A program made the translations under genes and the position numbers. A model generated the notes under the pieces. That model saw only the letters and a program-made list of their open reading frames with translations, searched no databases and was not told where the DNA came from. This document shows positions 50,473 to 58,688 of a stretch of DNA of 64,000 nucleotides, one piece after another; within the stretch, counting starts at the first letter, position 1, and every line of letters begins with the position of its first letter. The stretch is from assembly GCA_964391805.1 (NCBI GenBank), contig CAYMNK010000004.1, positions 62,001 through 126,000 on the forward strand, written 5' to 3'. This DNA comes from RUG14300 sp964391805. GTDB taxonomy: Bacteria > Bacillota > Clostridia > Christensenellales > CAG-1252.

Positions 50473-51441
50473 TTATTTTTTCTTATTTAATGCTAATTTC
50501 TTTAATTTTTTCTGTATTCTTACATTTTTTGCGCCCCTTTTCAACAATAAAAGAACGGTTGATATCCCTAATACTATTCCGAAATAACTAAAAAACGGAT
50601 AAACTGTAGTCACCATAGAATCAAACGGGAATACCGATATCAAAAAACAAAATACAAAAGTAAACGCGTAAACAGTTTTATTGTCAAAGTATCTCTTACC
50701 GAATTCGTTACTGATTTCTAAGCAGTTCACCATCGTTGAATAAATGGCTAAAATAATTACAATATAGGCTAACCACCCTAATCCGTGAGCATTGCTCGAT
50801 ACAAGAAAGGGCATCACGTCACTTATGGGCAAACACGCTTTTCGCATGCATATTATCAACACACCTATTCCAACGCTAACCGCTAATCCGCATAATGAAA
50901 TATCTTTACCCGACATTTCCCGTCCTTCTCGATACATTAGTGCACTTTCGAAGAATATATTCATACAAGAATATCCAAAGCCCTTTAAGAATAAAAAATT
51001 CCCTTCGATTTTCCCGTTATTGATAATCGCTACCGCCAAAACAGCAATTATGATCATGGCCACGGCAATTACATTGAATATTTTCATTGCTCTATTGCCG
51101 AAAACCGAAATAAGCATACAAGCAGTTAGGGATATAAGTACTATAAAAGGGGAATGCGCTATTTCTTGTATTGCCGAAAGCATTATTCCGACCGTCACCA
51201 ATCCCGAAATCGCAAACACTCCGCCGAGAATTAGTTCGCTTTTTTCGTTTAACAATCTCTTTTTGCCGGCATACAACATCAAGGAGCATAATCCGCCTGC
51301 AGTAACGGCGGAAATTAATATGGTAAATATATCGGACGAATCAAAGTATAATTGCACTTCTTGTCCAGTGGCGAAGCCTGCTCCGACCATAGTTCCTATA
51401 TATACAAGGGCGACTCTTAACCAATTTGCTCTATTCTTCAT
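50473..51441 (-). CDS. YkvI-type membrane protein (LeuT-fold transporter-like)
   Basis: A 322-residue protein with about ten predicted helices. The first helix has VYIGTMVGAGFATGQEV, the hallmark of the YkvI family, which is related to LeuT-fold amino-acid transporters. No substrate is known. The ATG at 51441 is chosen from the family N-terminus; a TTG at 51468 would add nine residues. Neither has a convincing Shine-Dalgarno site. CATAAT sits seven bases before the ATG. Confidence 0.78.
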   Translation of the reverse strand: MKNRANWLRVALVYIGTMVGAGFATGQEVQLYFDSSDIFTILISAVTAGGLCSLMLYAGKKRLLNEKSELILGGVFAISGLVTVGIMLSAIQEIAHSPFIVLISLTACMLISVFGNRAMKIFNVIAVAMIIIAVLAVAIINNGKIEGNFLFLKGFGYSCMNIFFESALMYREGREMSGKDISLCGLAVSVGIGVLIICMRKACLPISDVMPFLVSSNAHGLGWLAYIVIILAIYSTMVNCLEISNEFGKRYFDNKTVYAFTFVFCFLISVFPFDSMVTTVYPFFSYFGIVLGISTVLLLLKRGAKNVRIQKKLKKLALNKKK

Positions 51442-51524
51442 AAAAAAGATTATGATTTGTAATTTCAATATAAAACCACACTTCTAAAAAACACATTTAC
51501 AAAGGTTGATGCATATTATTATTT

Positions 51525-51782
51525 ATGGACGATCTCGAACTACTGAAAAACTTATTATCACTATCGGGTGTGAAGAATCAAAAACTGTGCAAAACCTTGA
51601 CAATGCTCGAATCTGTCCGAAAAATAAACAAGGAAGGATTTAGTCAAGAATCGGTAGTCGGACTACTATCTCAATACAATCCAAAACTCAAACCGCTGGT
51701 TGCGATTCTTAAAAACGAGGGCAAAAAAGATGCTAACGCCGATAAGGGCGATTCGGTGCAATATAATCGTCCATTTAAGTAA
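51525..51782 (+). CDS. Small hypothetical protein A
   Basis: An 85-residue, mainly helical, basic cytoplasmic protein that I do not recognise. It shows LLKNLLSLSGVKN and LLSQYNPKLKPLVAILKN, two similar helical stretches, then a polar tail. It starts 84 bases from the divergent YkvI gene and is followed after 11 bases by a second small gene, so the two likely form an operon. No clear ribosome-binding site precedes this ATG. Confidence 0.6.
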   Translation: MDDLELLKNLLSLSGVKNQKLCKTLTMLESVRKINKEGFSQESVVGLLSQYNPKLKPLVAILKNEGKKDANADKGDSVQYNRPFK

Positions 51783-51793
51783 CGAGGAGTGTA

Positions 51794-52060
51794 ATGAAAT
51801 CAATCAAAGAACAAATTAAAAAGAAAAACAAAAACGCTAAGGTGGAAAACTCAATCGATATGAATCAATCAATTGAGGAATTGTCTCAAAAAAGCGAAAG
51901 CGAACTAATGAGTGAACTATTATCGGTCGCAAGCGCAAAAAGAAAAGACGGAACGCTCGATAACTCTTCTTTAGAAGAATTCCACAAGGCAATCGCTCCG
52001 TCCTTAAATAACGAACAACTAAATAAACTGAACGAAATAATCGATATGTTAAAGAAATAG
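51794..52060 (+). CDS. Small hypothetical protein B
   Basis: An 88-residue, highly charged helical protein that I do not recognise. SEELM-like repeats (SESELMSELLSVASAKR) and LNNEQLNKLNEIIDMLKK suggest a helical bundle. AACGAGGAGTGTA precedes the ATG. It is the second gene of a two-gene operon and ends 25 bases from the convergent protease gene. Confidence 0.65.
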   Translation: MKSIKEQIKKKNKNAKVENSIDMNQSIEELSQKSESELMSELLSVASAKRKDGTLDNSSLEEFHKAIAPSLNNEQLNKLNEIIDMLKK

Positions 52061-52085
52061 TTTTACAAAACGATTTTTGATAATG

Positions 52086-53333
52086 CTATTTTGAGAGAAT
52101 TTCAAGTGCTTTAACGATTTCTGCATCCTCGTTAAGTGTGTGAATGTCGCTCTTAGCAACCGTGATATCGGGCACGATTCCGTTCTCATGAATACAGTAT
52201 CTACCCTCTTCGTATGACGGATCTATTATATAATAGTAACCACTTACAAGCATTATATAGTAACTGTCATTAATGGCTTCCGACGTATCTGTAATGTCTT
52301 CGATTTTGGGCGAACTCGATTGAAAAACGCCTTTACCGAATGTTTTATTACCTATTACTGTAGTATTTTGAGAATTATATGCCCTAAGTGCACCTGTGAG
52401 TGCTTCAGCGGCGGAAGCGGTGTTTTCATCTACTAAAACGGTGACGGGAATATCTACATAGTTATCTTCGCTGACCTTTACCATTACTTCGGCATTTTCC
52501 TTGGCGTATGTGAGACTGAGAATATCTCGAGGTTGTCCGTCATCGAGTGGCACAAAGTATGATGCAATATGCGATAATATGGAAGCTGAACCGCCGGGAT
52601 TACCACGAAGATCGAGTATAAGAGAAGATTTGCCGTCATCGACCAATGACGCCATACAAGCATCAAATTCGTCTTTAACACTTACAACAATTCCGCTCGA
52701 TAGTTTTGTCTCGGAAAAATCGGTAAGTTTAATGTAGCCCACTTCATCGCTTATATCCGATAGATAGTAAGCACGAGGTACGTATTTTTCCACCTTTGTA
52801 TACGAATAATCGCCGATTATCTCGCCGTTTCTCTTGATCGTAAAGACAAGCTCGGTACCGACTCCGCCTGCATTGAGGCTGTTAAATAGGGTGTACGAAG
52901 CTCCCTCTACCCTCTCGCCATTGATTGCATATATAAAATCACCTCTCATTAAGTGGAAACCGTCCGATTTCACTTCATCGGCAGGAAAACCGTCATAGAT
53001 ATGGTTGATTATATATTCGTTATACTTAGTGCGAGAAATGCTAATTCCTATGGTAGCATTCGATATCGTAGAAACCGTGTCGTCAGTCAAATATGAAAAA
53101 TCGTCAAGTGCAGTAATTAATGCATATGCTGTCATATAGTCCATTTTGTCAAGGTCGACATCGCCTATATAGTTTGCCTTGACATACTCGACAACCTTAC
53201 CAAGCAGGTCAAAATCATCGCTCCAATCACCTTTCGGCGTATTATTCCCCGTAACAATATATCCGCAAGAACATGCAAGCAATACTGATAATATAATCAT
53301 TATACAAAGAGTTATTTTGATAGTTCGTTTCAT
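52086..53333 (-). CDS. S41 family C-terminal processing protease (CtpA type), lipoprotein
   Basis: A 415-residue exported protease. The signal peptide ends in a lipobox-like LLACSC near residue 20. A PDZ domain (GFHLMRGDFIYAINGERVEG) is followed by the S41 core. LDLRGNPGGS, VDENTASAAEAL (catalytic Ser) and GNKTFGKGVFQ (catalytic Lys) are all present. These enzymes trim C-termini of envelope proteins or, in sporulating bacteria, act in signalling. It lies downstream of the degenerate ABC ATPase in the same direction. Confidence 0.92.
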   Translation of the reverse strand: MKRTIKITLCIMIILSVLLACSCGYIVTGNNTPKGDWSDDFDLLGKVVEYVKANYIGDVDLDKMDYMTAYALITALDDFSYLTDDTVSTISNATIGISISRTKYNEYIINHIYDGFPADEVKSDGFHLMRGDFIYAINGERVEGASYTLFNSLNAGGVGTELVFTIKRNGEIIGDYSYTKVEKYVPRAYYLSDISDEVGYIKLTDFSETKLSSGIVVSVKDEFDACMASLVDDGKSSLILDLRGNPGGSASILSHIASYFVPLDDGQPRDILSLTYAKENAEVMVKVSEDNYVDIPVTVLVDENTASAAEALTGALRAYNSQNTTVIGNKTFGKGVFQSSSPKIEDITDTSEAINDSYYIMLVSGYYYIIDPSYEEGRYCIHENGIVPDITVAKSDIHTLNEDAEIVKALEILSK

Positions 53334-53372
53334 ATGTATTTTTCCTATTAAAGTGAAGTGTTTTTGATAAAA

Positions 53373-53391
53373 TTACTTACTGCGTAAGTAA
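53373..53391. promoter_or_regulatory. 19-base palindrome between the ABC ATPase and CtpA genes
   Basis: TTACTTAC and GTAAGTAA surround TGC. On the minus strand TTTTATC follows, so it may be a weak terminator for the ABC gene; its symmetry also fits an operator in front of the protease gene 40 bases on. Confidence 0.5.
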
Positions 53392-53409
53392 CATTCTATT
53401 TTTACAATA

Positions 53410-54435
53410 CTAAGCACAATAAATGAGTCGCTCGGTAACTTTGTCGTACAATGCAATTTTATCAAGATCGAGGTCCACTGAAGACGAATCGACAGCAGAA
53501 TAAAACTCGACTCCGTTAATCATAATCAAATGTATATTTCCGGTCGTGGTAGTCAAAGAATGAATGCTTTGAGCGGGTATTTCTCCATCTATCAATGCAT
53601 CGGGTTTAAATCCCAATAAAACACTCTTTCCAATGTAACTTTCGGCTAAAGTTTCCTCTAATGATAACTCAAAATGGTGGTCAAGAAGTTCAAAACCGCT
53701 CTCTTTCAATAAGACTTCCACTTTATTGTAGAATGGAAAAAATAATTCCGCAGTTTGTAAACATTTGGGCTTTTTCAAAAATTCCGATGGTAATCCGCTC
53801 TCAAGATTGTAGCCATACGATAAAACAAGGGTAGAACGATTAAGCAATTCGACTTCTTCCGCATTATCGGTTGCGTATATAATAATCGAATCGGTACAGA
53901 ACATATATTTCGCGAGCAGTGCAAATGTTCTCCGTCTTTCGGACGGATTAAGACAAGCAAGAGGGTTATCGAGAACAATAACTTTGCTTTGACGATAAAA
54001 AGCTCTAATCAATGCACTTTTGACTCTATCTTCATTGGATAAACGAAAAACGGCATCATCGAGCAAATAACGAGAAACCCCGAATTTATCAAGCCATTCA
54101 TTGATAATATCATTGCGTTCTTCAATAGGGATTTTACGCAACTTCAACGGATAATGAAGGTTATATTTAAGACTTCTACGCTCAAAAAAAGCAAGATCGT
54201 CAAAAACCATATTAACAGATGTGTTTCTATCTAATAATATGTTTTCTTCATCAAGTGTAATCGAACCGTCGTGAACATAGTTGATACCGGCTATTGCTTT
54301 CAAAAGGCTTGTTTTACCCGAACCGACATTGCCAAAAACTACATTCACACCCTCAGTGAAAATATGTGTTATAGAATGCAAGCAATCGGCATGTCCAAAA
54401 TAGTTAAGTGTTACTTCGTTTATTTTTAGTTCCAT
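53410..54435 (-). CDS. Orphan ABC-type ATPase with degenerate catalytic motifs (MalK/UgpC-like)
   Basis: A 341-residue protein shaped like sugar-importer ATPases: an ABC domain (1-215) plus a C-terminal OB/TOBE-like part (about 270-341). Walker A is intact (GNVGSGKT, 35-42). Other motifs are altered: the Q-loop position has Asp79 (VFDDLAFF), the signature reads LSNED (132-136), Walker B reads VIVLDN so the catalytic Glu is Asn157, and the switch His is Asp190 (YATDNAEEV). It may bind but hardly hydrolyse ATP. No permease or binding protein is adjacent. Its promoter sits six bases before the ATG with no Shine-Dalgarno site. Confidence 0.82.
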   Translation of the reverse strand: MELKINEVTLNYFGHADCLHSITHIFTEGVNVVFGNVGSGKTSLLKAIAGINYVHDGSITLDEENILLDRNTSVNMVFDDLAFFERRSLKYNLHYPLKLRKIPIEERNDIINEWLDKFGVSRYLLDDAVFRLSNEDRVKSALIRAFYRQSKVIVLDNPLACLNPSERRRTFALLAKYMFCTDSIIIYATDNAEEVELLNRSTLVLSYGYNLESGLPSEFLKKPKCLQTAELFFPFYNKVEVLLKESGFELLDHHFELSLEETLAESYIGKSVLLGFKPDALIDGEIPAQSIHSLTTTTGNIHLIMINGVEFYSAVDSSSVDLDLDKIALYDKVTERLIYCA

Positions 54436-54441
54436 AAAAAT

Positions 54442-54470
54442 ATTATATATTTTTGTATTATCAATGTCAA
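54442..54470 (-). promoter_or_regulatory. Predicted promoter of the degenerate ABC ATPase giving a leaderless mRNA
   Basis: On the minus strand a perfect TTGACA, a 17-base spacer and a perfect TATAAT are followed by six bases and the ATG. Confidence 0.75.
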
Positions 54471-54538
54471 GAGCGTTAGAAAAATAACGTTTTACAATAA
54501 AAAGTATGCATTATTATATAATTTTTTTTCTGCGGATT

Positions 54539-54660
54539 TTAGATACCGACGCTATGCGTCGCCCTTCGGGTTCGACTACAGGACGGTGTCCTTCCGCTAA
54601 GTATGACGGGACGGGAATCAGTATGACATGATTGGGCGCTGACGCTTGCCATGATTGCGA
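54539..54660 (+). repeat. Dispersed three-hairpin repeat (type A), copy 4, with type C remnant
   Basis: Hairpins GACGC-TAT-GCGTC and GGAC-GGT-GTCC are joined by the constant GGGTTCGACTACA, ending CCGCTAAGTATGACG. It is followed by a second AGTATGACATG tail and GGGCGCTGACGCTTGCC. It lies just downstream of the serpin gene. Confidence 0.8.
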
Positions 54661-54679
54661 TACTTTTACAAATAAAGCG

Positions 54680-55996
54680 TTAGTTTAAGCTATTAACTGT
54701 TCCTGAGAAAAGTACTGCACCGTAAGTATCGGTAATAACGAAACCAAAGGCTCTGTCAACAATATAGTCATGATATACCTCTGTGTATCCTTCCAGAGGA
54801 CCTGCGGCTCCTGCCATCGGCATAATTGTTACGGCAGCACCTTCGATTCCTCTATCGGTTACATCGATGCTACATTTATGAATGACCGCGTCGCAAGCAA
54901 TTTCCTCATCGGTTATATTTGAAAAATCACATTCTTCACTATTGAACAAACTATTGATTCCGAAATCGTTTTTAAGAATGTCGGCAAGGTCATCGTCATA
55001 TGAAGCATTATATTCGGGAAATAAGACTCTTGTATTATGCAACAGTTTATTTTCTTCGTCAATATATCCGTAATTGCCAATATTGTTGATATTGTATAAA
55101 TTTTCCGTTGTAAATACTTCGTTAAGGGTTCGTCCGTCTGTAGGTACGATAAATTTTATATTGAAACCATGTTCCGTTCTTGTATAGAATGAAGTGTATC
55201 CATCGCCCTGATAAATATTCCCTGCAAAATAATATCCGCTTAACAACTTAGTAGTTTTTACCGTTCCGTCTACATTTTTAAAATCGTAGGCTTTATCGGT
55301 AAACCTAAGTTCATCGCCATCTTCGTTCCAAACCTCTTTGAGGTAAAAAGTGTTGATAAGTGTAAATAGTGTTTCGGGAGACAGTTCTATATCTCCGTCA
55401 ATAATGCCGTGAGTCTTTTCTTTGATATAGGCATTGATTGCTTTTTTGGCTTCATATGTTTTATAGTCCACGTTAAACATGTCGCAATTGTAATTGTGCG
55501 CAAGATTGTTTATTCCATCATCTTTAAGTGACGTGCCTTTATTTACCCAAATCGAATTGGCAAGTTCCTCGAATGCAACAATCTTTTTATTATTCAAAAT
55601 ATCGGTATAGTAGAATTCGCGATTGGAAAAAGCATATAAAAACTTAGTAAAATTATTTACTTCGTCGTAAGTAACACCCACTGCATTCAATATTTCATCT
55701 CTCGTTTCACCGTTCGCACACTCGGTTGCAAGAGCAAGTGCCATATAAACCGAAACAGGTGAAATGCTAATATTTGATTTTTTATCACTATCCGCGTATA
55801 CCTCATAGGTCAATTTAACGGAAAAAGCGTCCAATTTATCAAGAAATTCTGCATAACCCTCCTGTTTAGAATCAGAATAATTAACTTCAATCGCATCCGA
55901 AGCATAAGCGATAGTATAATCACCGAGATTAACCGAACAAGATGAAAAAGCAATACACATTATTACGATGAGTATTAAGGCTATTATTTTCTTCAT
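54680..55996 (-). CDS. Serpin-family protease inhibitor, lipoprotein
   Basis: A 438-residue protein. The signal peptide ends in the lipobox FSSC (about residue 20). The serpin fold is seen in NISISPVSVYMALALATECANG, TFYLKEVW and the C-terminal RAFGFVITDTYGAVLFSGTV. The hinge DRGIEGAAVTIMPMAG is small-residue rich, as in inhibitory serpins, and the reactive loop runs on to GYTEVYHDYI. It should trap serine or cysteine proteases at the cell surface; the target is unknown. The ATG at 55996 follows ATGGAGGTCAAATTT; the in-frame ATG at 56011 is part of that ribosome-binding site. Confidence 0.9.
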   Translation of the reverse strand: MKKIIALILIVIMCIAFSSCSVNLGDYTIAYASDAIEVNYSDSKQEGYAEFLDKLDAFSVKLTYEVYADSDKKSNISISPVSVYMALALATECANGETRDEILNAVGVTYDEVNNFTKFLYAFSNREFYYTDILNNKKIVAFEELANSIWVNKGTSLKDDGINNLAHNYNCDMFNVDYKTYEAKKAINAYIKEKTHGIIDGDIELSPETLFTLINTFYLKEVWNEDGDELRFTDKAYDFKNVDGTVKTTKLLSGYYFAGNIYQGDGYTSFYTRTEHGFNIKFIVPTDGRTLNEVFTTENLYNINNIGNYGYIDEENKLLHNTRVLFPEYNASYDDDLADILKNDFGINSLFNSEECDFSNITDEEIACDAVIHKCSIDVTDRGIEGAAVTIMPMAGAAGPLEGYTEVYHDYIVDRAFGFVITDTYGAVLFSGTVNSLN

Positions 55997-56116
55997 AAAT
56001 TTGACCTCCATTTAGGTTATGCGATAGTGATTTAATGATACGCATAAAACATTGAGTATAGTGAAAATTGTATAATTCTACCATTTCTTTAGCATTTACC
56101 ATAAATCATTACTTAT

Positions 56117-56145
56117 ATTATACACCATATGCTTTGTTAATTCAA
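56117..56145 (-). promoter_or_regulatory. Predicted promoter of the serpin gene
   Basis: On the minus strand TTGAAT, a 17-base spacer and TATAAT give a leader of about 115 bases. Confidence 0.65.
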
Positions 56146-56189
56146 CCGCATAAACAAAAAATAGTGAAGATCCCCATTGCTTTGTTAAT

Positions 56190-56220
56190 GTGGATATGGC
56201 GATTACTAATCGTCGCTATA
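56190..56220 (+). repeat. Type C/D palindromic repeat, degenerate copy
   Basis: GTGGATATGGCGATTACTAATCGTCGC resembles the GATATGGATAGGGCG... block at 8013-8063 and the type D stems. Confidence 0.5.
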
Positions 56221-56289
56221 AGATTTAAAATATATTATTGTTTGCAATAAAAAAGTATGCACACAAACAAACTCTTTCTTGTAAGGATT

Positions 56290-56358
56290 TAGATTCCGAC
56301 GCTATGCGTCGCCCTAACGGGTTCGACTACGGGTTGTCACCCTTCGCTCAGAATGACA
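56290..56358 (+). repeat. Dispersed three-hairpin repeat (type A), copy 5
   Basis: GACGC-TAT-GCGTC, CCC-TAAC-GGG and GGGT-TGTC-ACCC hairpins, with TTCGACTAC and TTCGCTCAGAATGAC constants. Confidence 0.85.
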
Positions 56359-56367
56359 TTTGATGGA

Positions 56368-56457
56368 GTCCGCCGTCATACTGAGCGTAGCGTAAGCGGA
56401 GTCGAAATTCGAGTGTAACGAGAATCAAACGGCGAAGGCGTTTGGTATCTTGCGGAC
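56368..56457 (-). repeat. Repeat with paired ends (type A2), inverted copy 2
   Basis: The ends GTCCGC and GCGGAC again pair. Read on the minus strand it has the stem CAAACGC...GCGTTTG-like in place of CAAATTGT...ACAATTTG, and an 11-base insertion near the constant tail. Confidence 0.8.
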
Positions 56458-56502
56458 GATAAAGAATAGTCAATTGAACGACTTCCTTTTTTAATGTGGA
56501 AT

Positions 56503-56572
56503 AAGATACCGACGCGTTGCGTCGCTGCTACGCAGTTCGACTTCAGGGCGATGCCCTTTCGCTCAGTATGAC
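56503..56572 (+). repeat. Dispersed three-hairpin repeat (type A), copy 6
   Basis: GACGC-GTT-GCGTC, then CTGC-TAC-GCAG in place of CCC-TAC-GGG, then GGGC-GAT-GCCC; the constant TTCGACTTC and TTCGCTCAGTATGAC are kept. Confidence 0.85.
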
Positions 56573-56635
56573 AGCGGACGAAATTGGCTCAGTATGACGG
56601 CGGATGAAACCGACTTAGTTAGATATATATTTATC

Positions 56636-56715
56636 CGCAATATTGCGAAGCAATACATCATTTGCCGTAAGGCAAACATCATTCATCATTATGCGTAGCA
56701 TAACATCATTTACAA
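56636..56715 (+). repeat. Tandem mini-hairpin array (type B), copy 2
   Basis: TATTGC-GAA-GCAATA, TTTGCC-GTAA-GGCAAA and TTATGC-GTA-GCATAA are separated by CATCATT spacers. No gene is present in the whole 56012-56876 gap. Confidence 0.75.
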
Positions 56716-56779
56716 TGAAGGGACGGAACAGTATGACATTGATGGTATCTGCGTAAAAATTGGTGATAATAATGCGAAA

Positions 56780-56805
56780 ACGGTGGGAGCAAAGCTACCC
56801 ACCGC
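56780..56805 (-). terminator. Terminator of the ABC exporter operon
   Basis: On the minus strand GGTGGGTAGC and GCTCCCACC pair around TTT, followed by GTTTTCG. It is about 70 bases past the permease stop. Confidence 0.75.
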
Positions 56806-56876
56806 CGCATAAGGGGATAAAGAGGAAATTTATGATTCAACATTGTGTATTGTTGATGTCAATATATATCAATCTA

Positions 56877-58682
56877 CTATAGCGGTAGATCTTTCTTGGT
56901 AAATCTTATAGAACCTACTATGTATCCAAGCAAACCCATAACTATAAGTATTGCAAACTTCCATATGAAAGTTGTAGTATTTTCGATAATCGATATTACA
57001 TCGAATAACGATATTATTGTTACGTAATTAAAGTAATTTAGTGCTTTTAGACGAACTACCGATGGAATCACAGGACTTCCAAACAAGCCAAGCATTGCTG
57101 CAACCAACGCAAAAATACTCAATCCGCCACCGATTGCCATCGAGTGCTTGCTTCTATCGAAGAAACACGATGTAAAGAAACACAATCCCGAAAGTGCAAA
57201 CAATACAAGGAAAGCGCCTACATTGAGCAATATTAAGTTCCCATAACTCAACCCGACTTCTTCACCAACTATCGCTAAACAAACACAGCCTGTTGCCGTC
57301 GTCAATCCGAACATCGCTAACAATGAACCTATTAAAAATACGCTTTGGGTAAATACTACCGTTTCTCTTTTTGTAGAGGTTGACAGTACATATGCCATAG
57401 ATCCGCTATCTACTTGCCCTGCTATTAGGTTATTGGATGCCATAATCATATAGATTATCGGCAATAAAAGCCCTGCTAATTTATAGAAAATCGATCCGAC
57501 AATCAAAGTATATAAGTTTGCTTTACCTACCTCTTCGAGCGCTTCGGATACCGAACTTGGAAGTGTTGTTAAAAAACTTGAAGAAATTTCGGTTGCAAGA
57601 TCGCTTTGCATACTCTTTACTGCCGTCGCATACTCTTCATCTGTCAATTCACCGTTATCGAGTTTTTCTTTTAGAAGCTCGGTTTCATATTCTACCCTTC
57701 CGCGATATGTAACAATGGAAGTTTTCGCCATACCCTTGACTGCATCGTAGGTATATCCAAACGAATCGAATTTTTCCTTAGTAACGCCGTAACTCGATAA
57801 TGCGTCGGTAAGCAACTCTACGTTTTCCGCTTTAAGCATATTACCCGCAAGGAATATTGCCGAACTGTCGAATGCTCTATCATCGCGATAGTCTATTCTT
57901 TCTCTCGACTTTACGTATTCATCGACTGTGCCAGATTGTATAGAGTTGATAATAGACATAAAGTCATAATCTTCGGGAATCGACTCTCCGTTTTCGATAT
58001 AAAAATCGTCGAACATTCCGTTGGGATTTAATGCGTACATTACACTTCCTAACATCTCTTGCGCTTCGGACGAATTCTCGTCATAACCTAATTTTTCCGC
58101 TTTTAATAGTATATATGCCTGTAAATCTGCACATGCATCGGTATATACTTTGGTAATTCCGTTTTCAACAGTAGCGGGAGATTGCGCTTGCCAATCGGCA
58201 ATTGCGTTGAGATACTCGGTATTGTCAGTATAGTTACTTTCCTTCGGTTTGGAATTATTCCACTCGGTTACACTATCCGCATATGCCATCCCTGTGGATG
58301 TTGACATTTCGGGACACTGTAATGACCACAATAACAATGAGGATACATATGCACCGTTATCCTCAAAATCGGCTTCGTCGGGCATTTTGGAACACCATAA
58401 TAGATAACTCACGACATCATTTGCCTTCTCGCTAAATAACGAATCGAAATGAGCCAATCCGTCGGTAATATCCGAATAATAGCTCAAACCGCGTTTTTGT
58501 AATTGTGCATCGACTTCTTTAACTATAATGGTATCTTGGACCGAATCTTTTACTTCTCCTATATTTCCGTTGCCCGATATAAGCATTACACAGGCAAGCA
58601 TAAAGCAAACTGCAAACGTTATGATCGCCCACATTGTTCCGTTCGCTTTACATGATTGTTTAAATAAAGCTTTACTAAACAT
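56877..58682 (-). CDS. ABC-2-type exporter permease with large extracytoplasmic insert
   Basis: A 601-residue protein. The first helix (about 17-36) is followed by about 350 polar residues predicted outside the membrane, then five further helices (about 395-590). The insert contains a 24-residue near repeat, W96-W119 and W141-W164, each with the pattern W..S.P.E....DN..Y....W. The membrane part matches ABC-2 permeases of antibiotic or peptide exporters. It is the last gene of an operon with two ATPase genes, six bases after the nearer one. The insert may bind an extracellular drug or peptide; that is inference. Confidence 0.82.
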   Translation of the reverse strand: MFSKALFKQSCKANGTMWAIITFAVCFMLACVMLISGNGNIGEVKDSVQDTIIVKEVDAQLQKRGLSYYSDITDGLAHFDSLFSEKANDVVSYLLWCSKMPDEADFEDNGAYVSSLLLWSLQCPEMSTSTGMAYADSVTEWNNSKPKESNYTDNTEYLNAIADWQAQSPATVENGITKVYTDACADLQAYILLKAEKLGYDENSSEAQEMLGSVMYALNPNGMFDDFYIENGESIPEDYDFMSIINSIQSGTVDEYVKSRERIDYRDDRAFDSSAIFLAGNMLKAENVELLTDALSSYGVTKEKFDSFGYTYDAVKGMAKTSIVTYRGRVEYETELLKEKLDNGELTDEEYATAVKSMQSDLATEISSSFLTTLPSSVSEALEEVGKANLYTLIVGSIFYKLAGLLLPIIYMIMASNNLIAGQVDSGSMAYVLSTSTKRETVVFTQSVFLIGSLLAMFGLTTATGCVCLAIVGEEVGLSYGNLILLNVGAFLVLFALSGLCFFTSCFFDRSKHSMAIGGGLSIFALVAAMLGLFGSPVIPSVVRLKALNYFNYVTIISLFDVISIIENTTTFIWKFAILIVMGLLGYIVGSIRFTKKDLPL

Positions 58683-58688
58683 TGTCTT

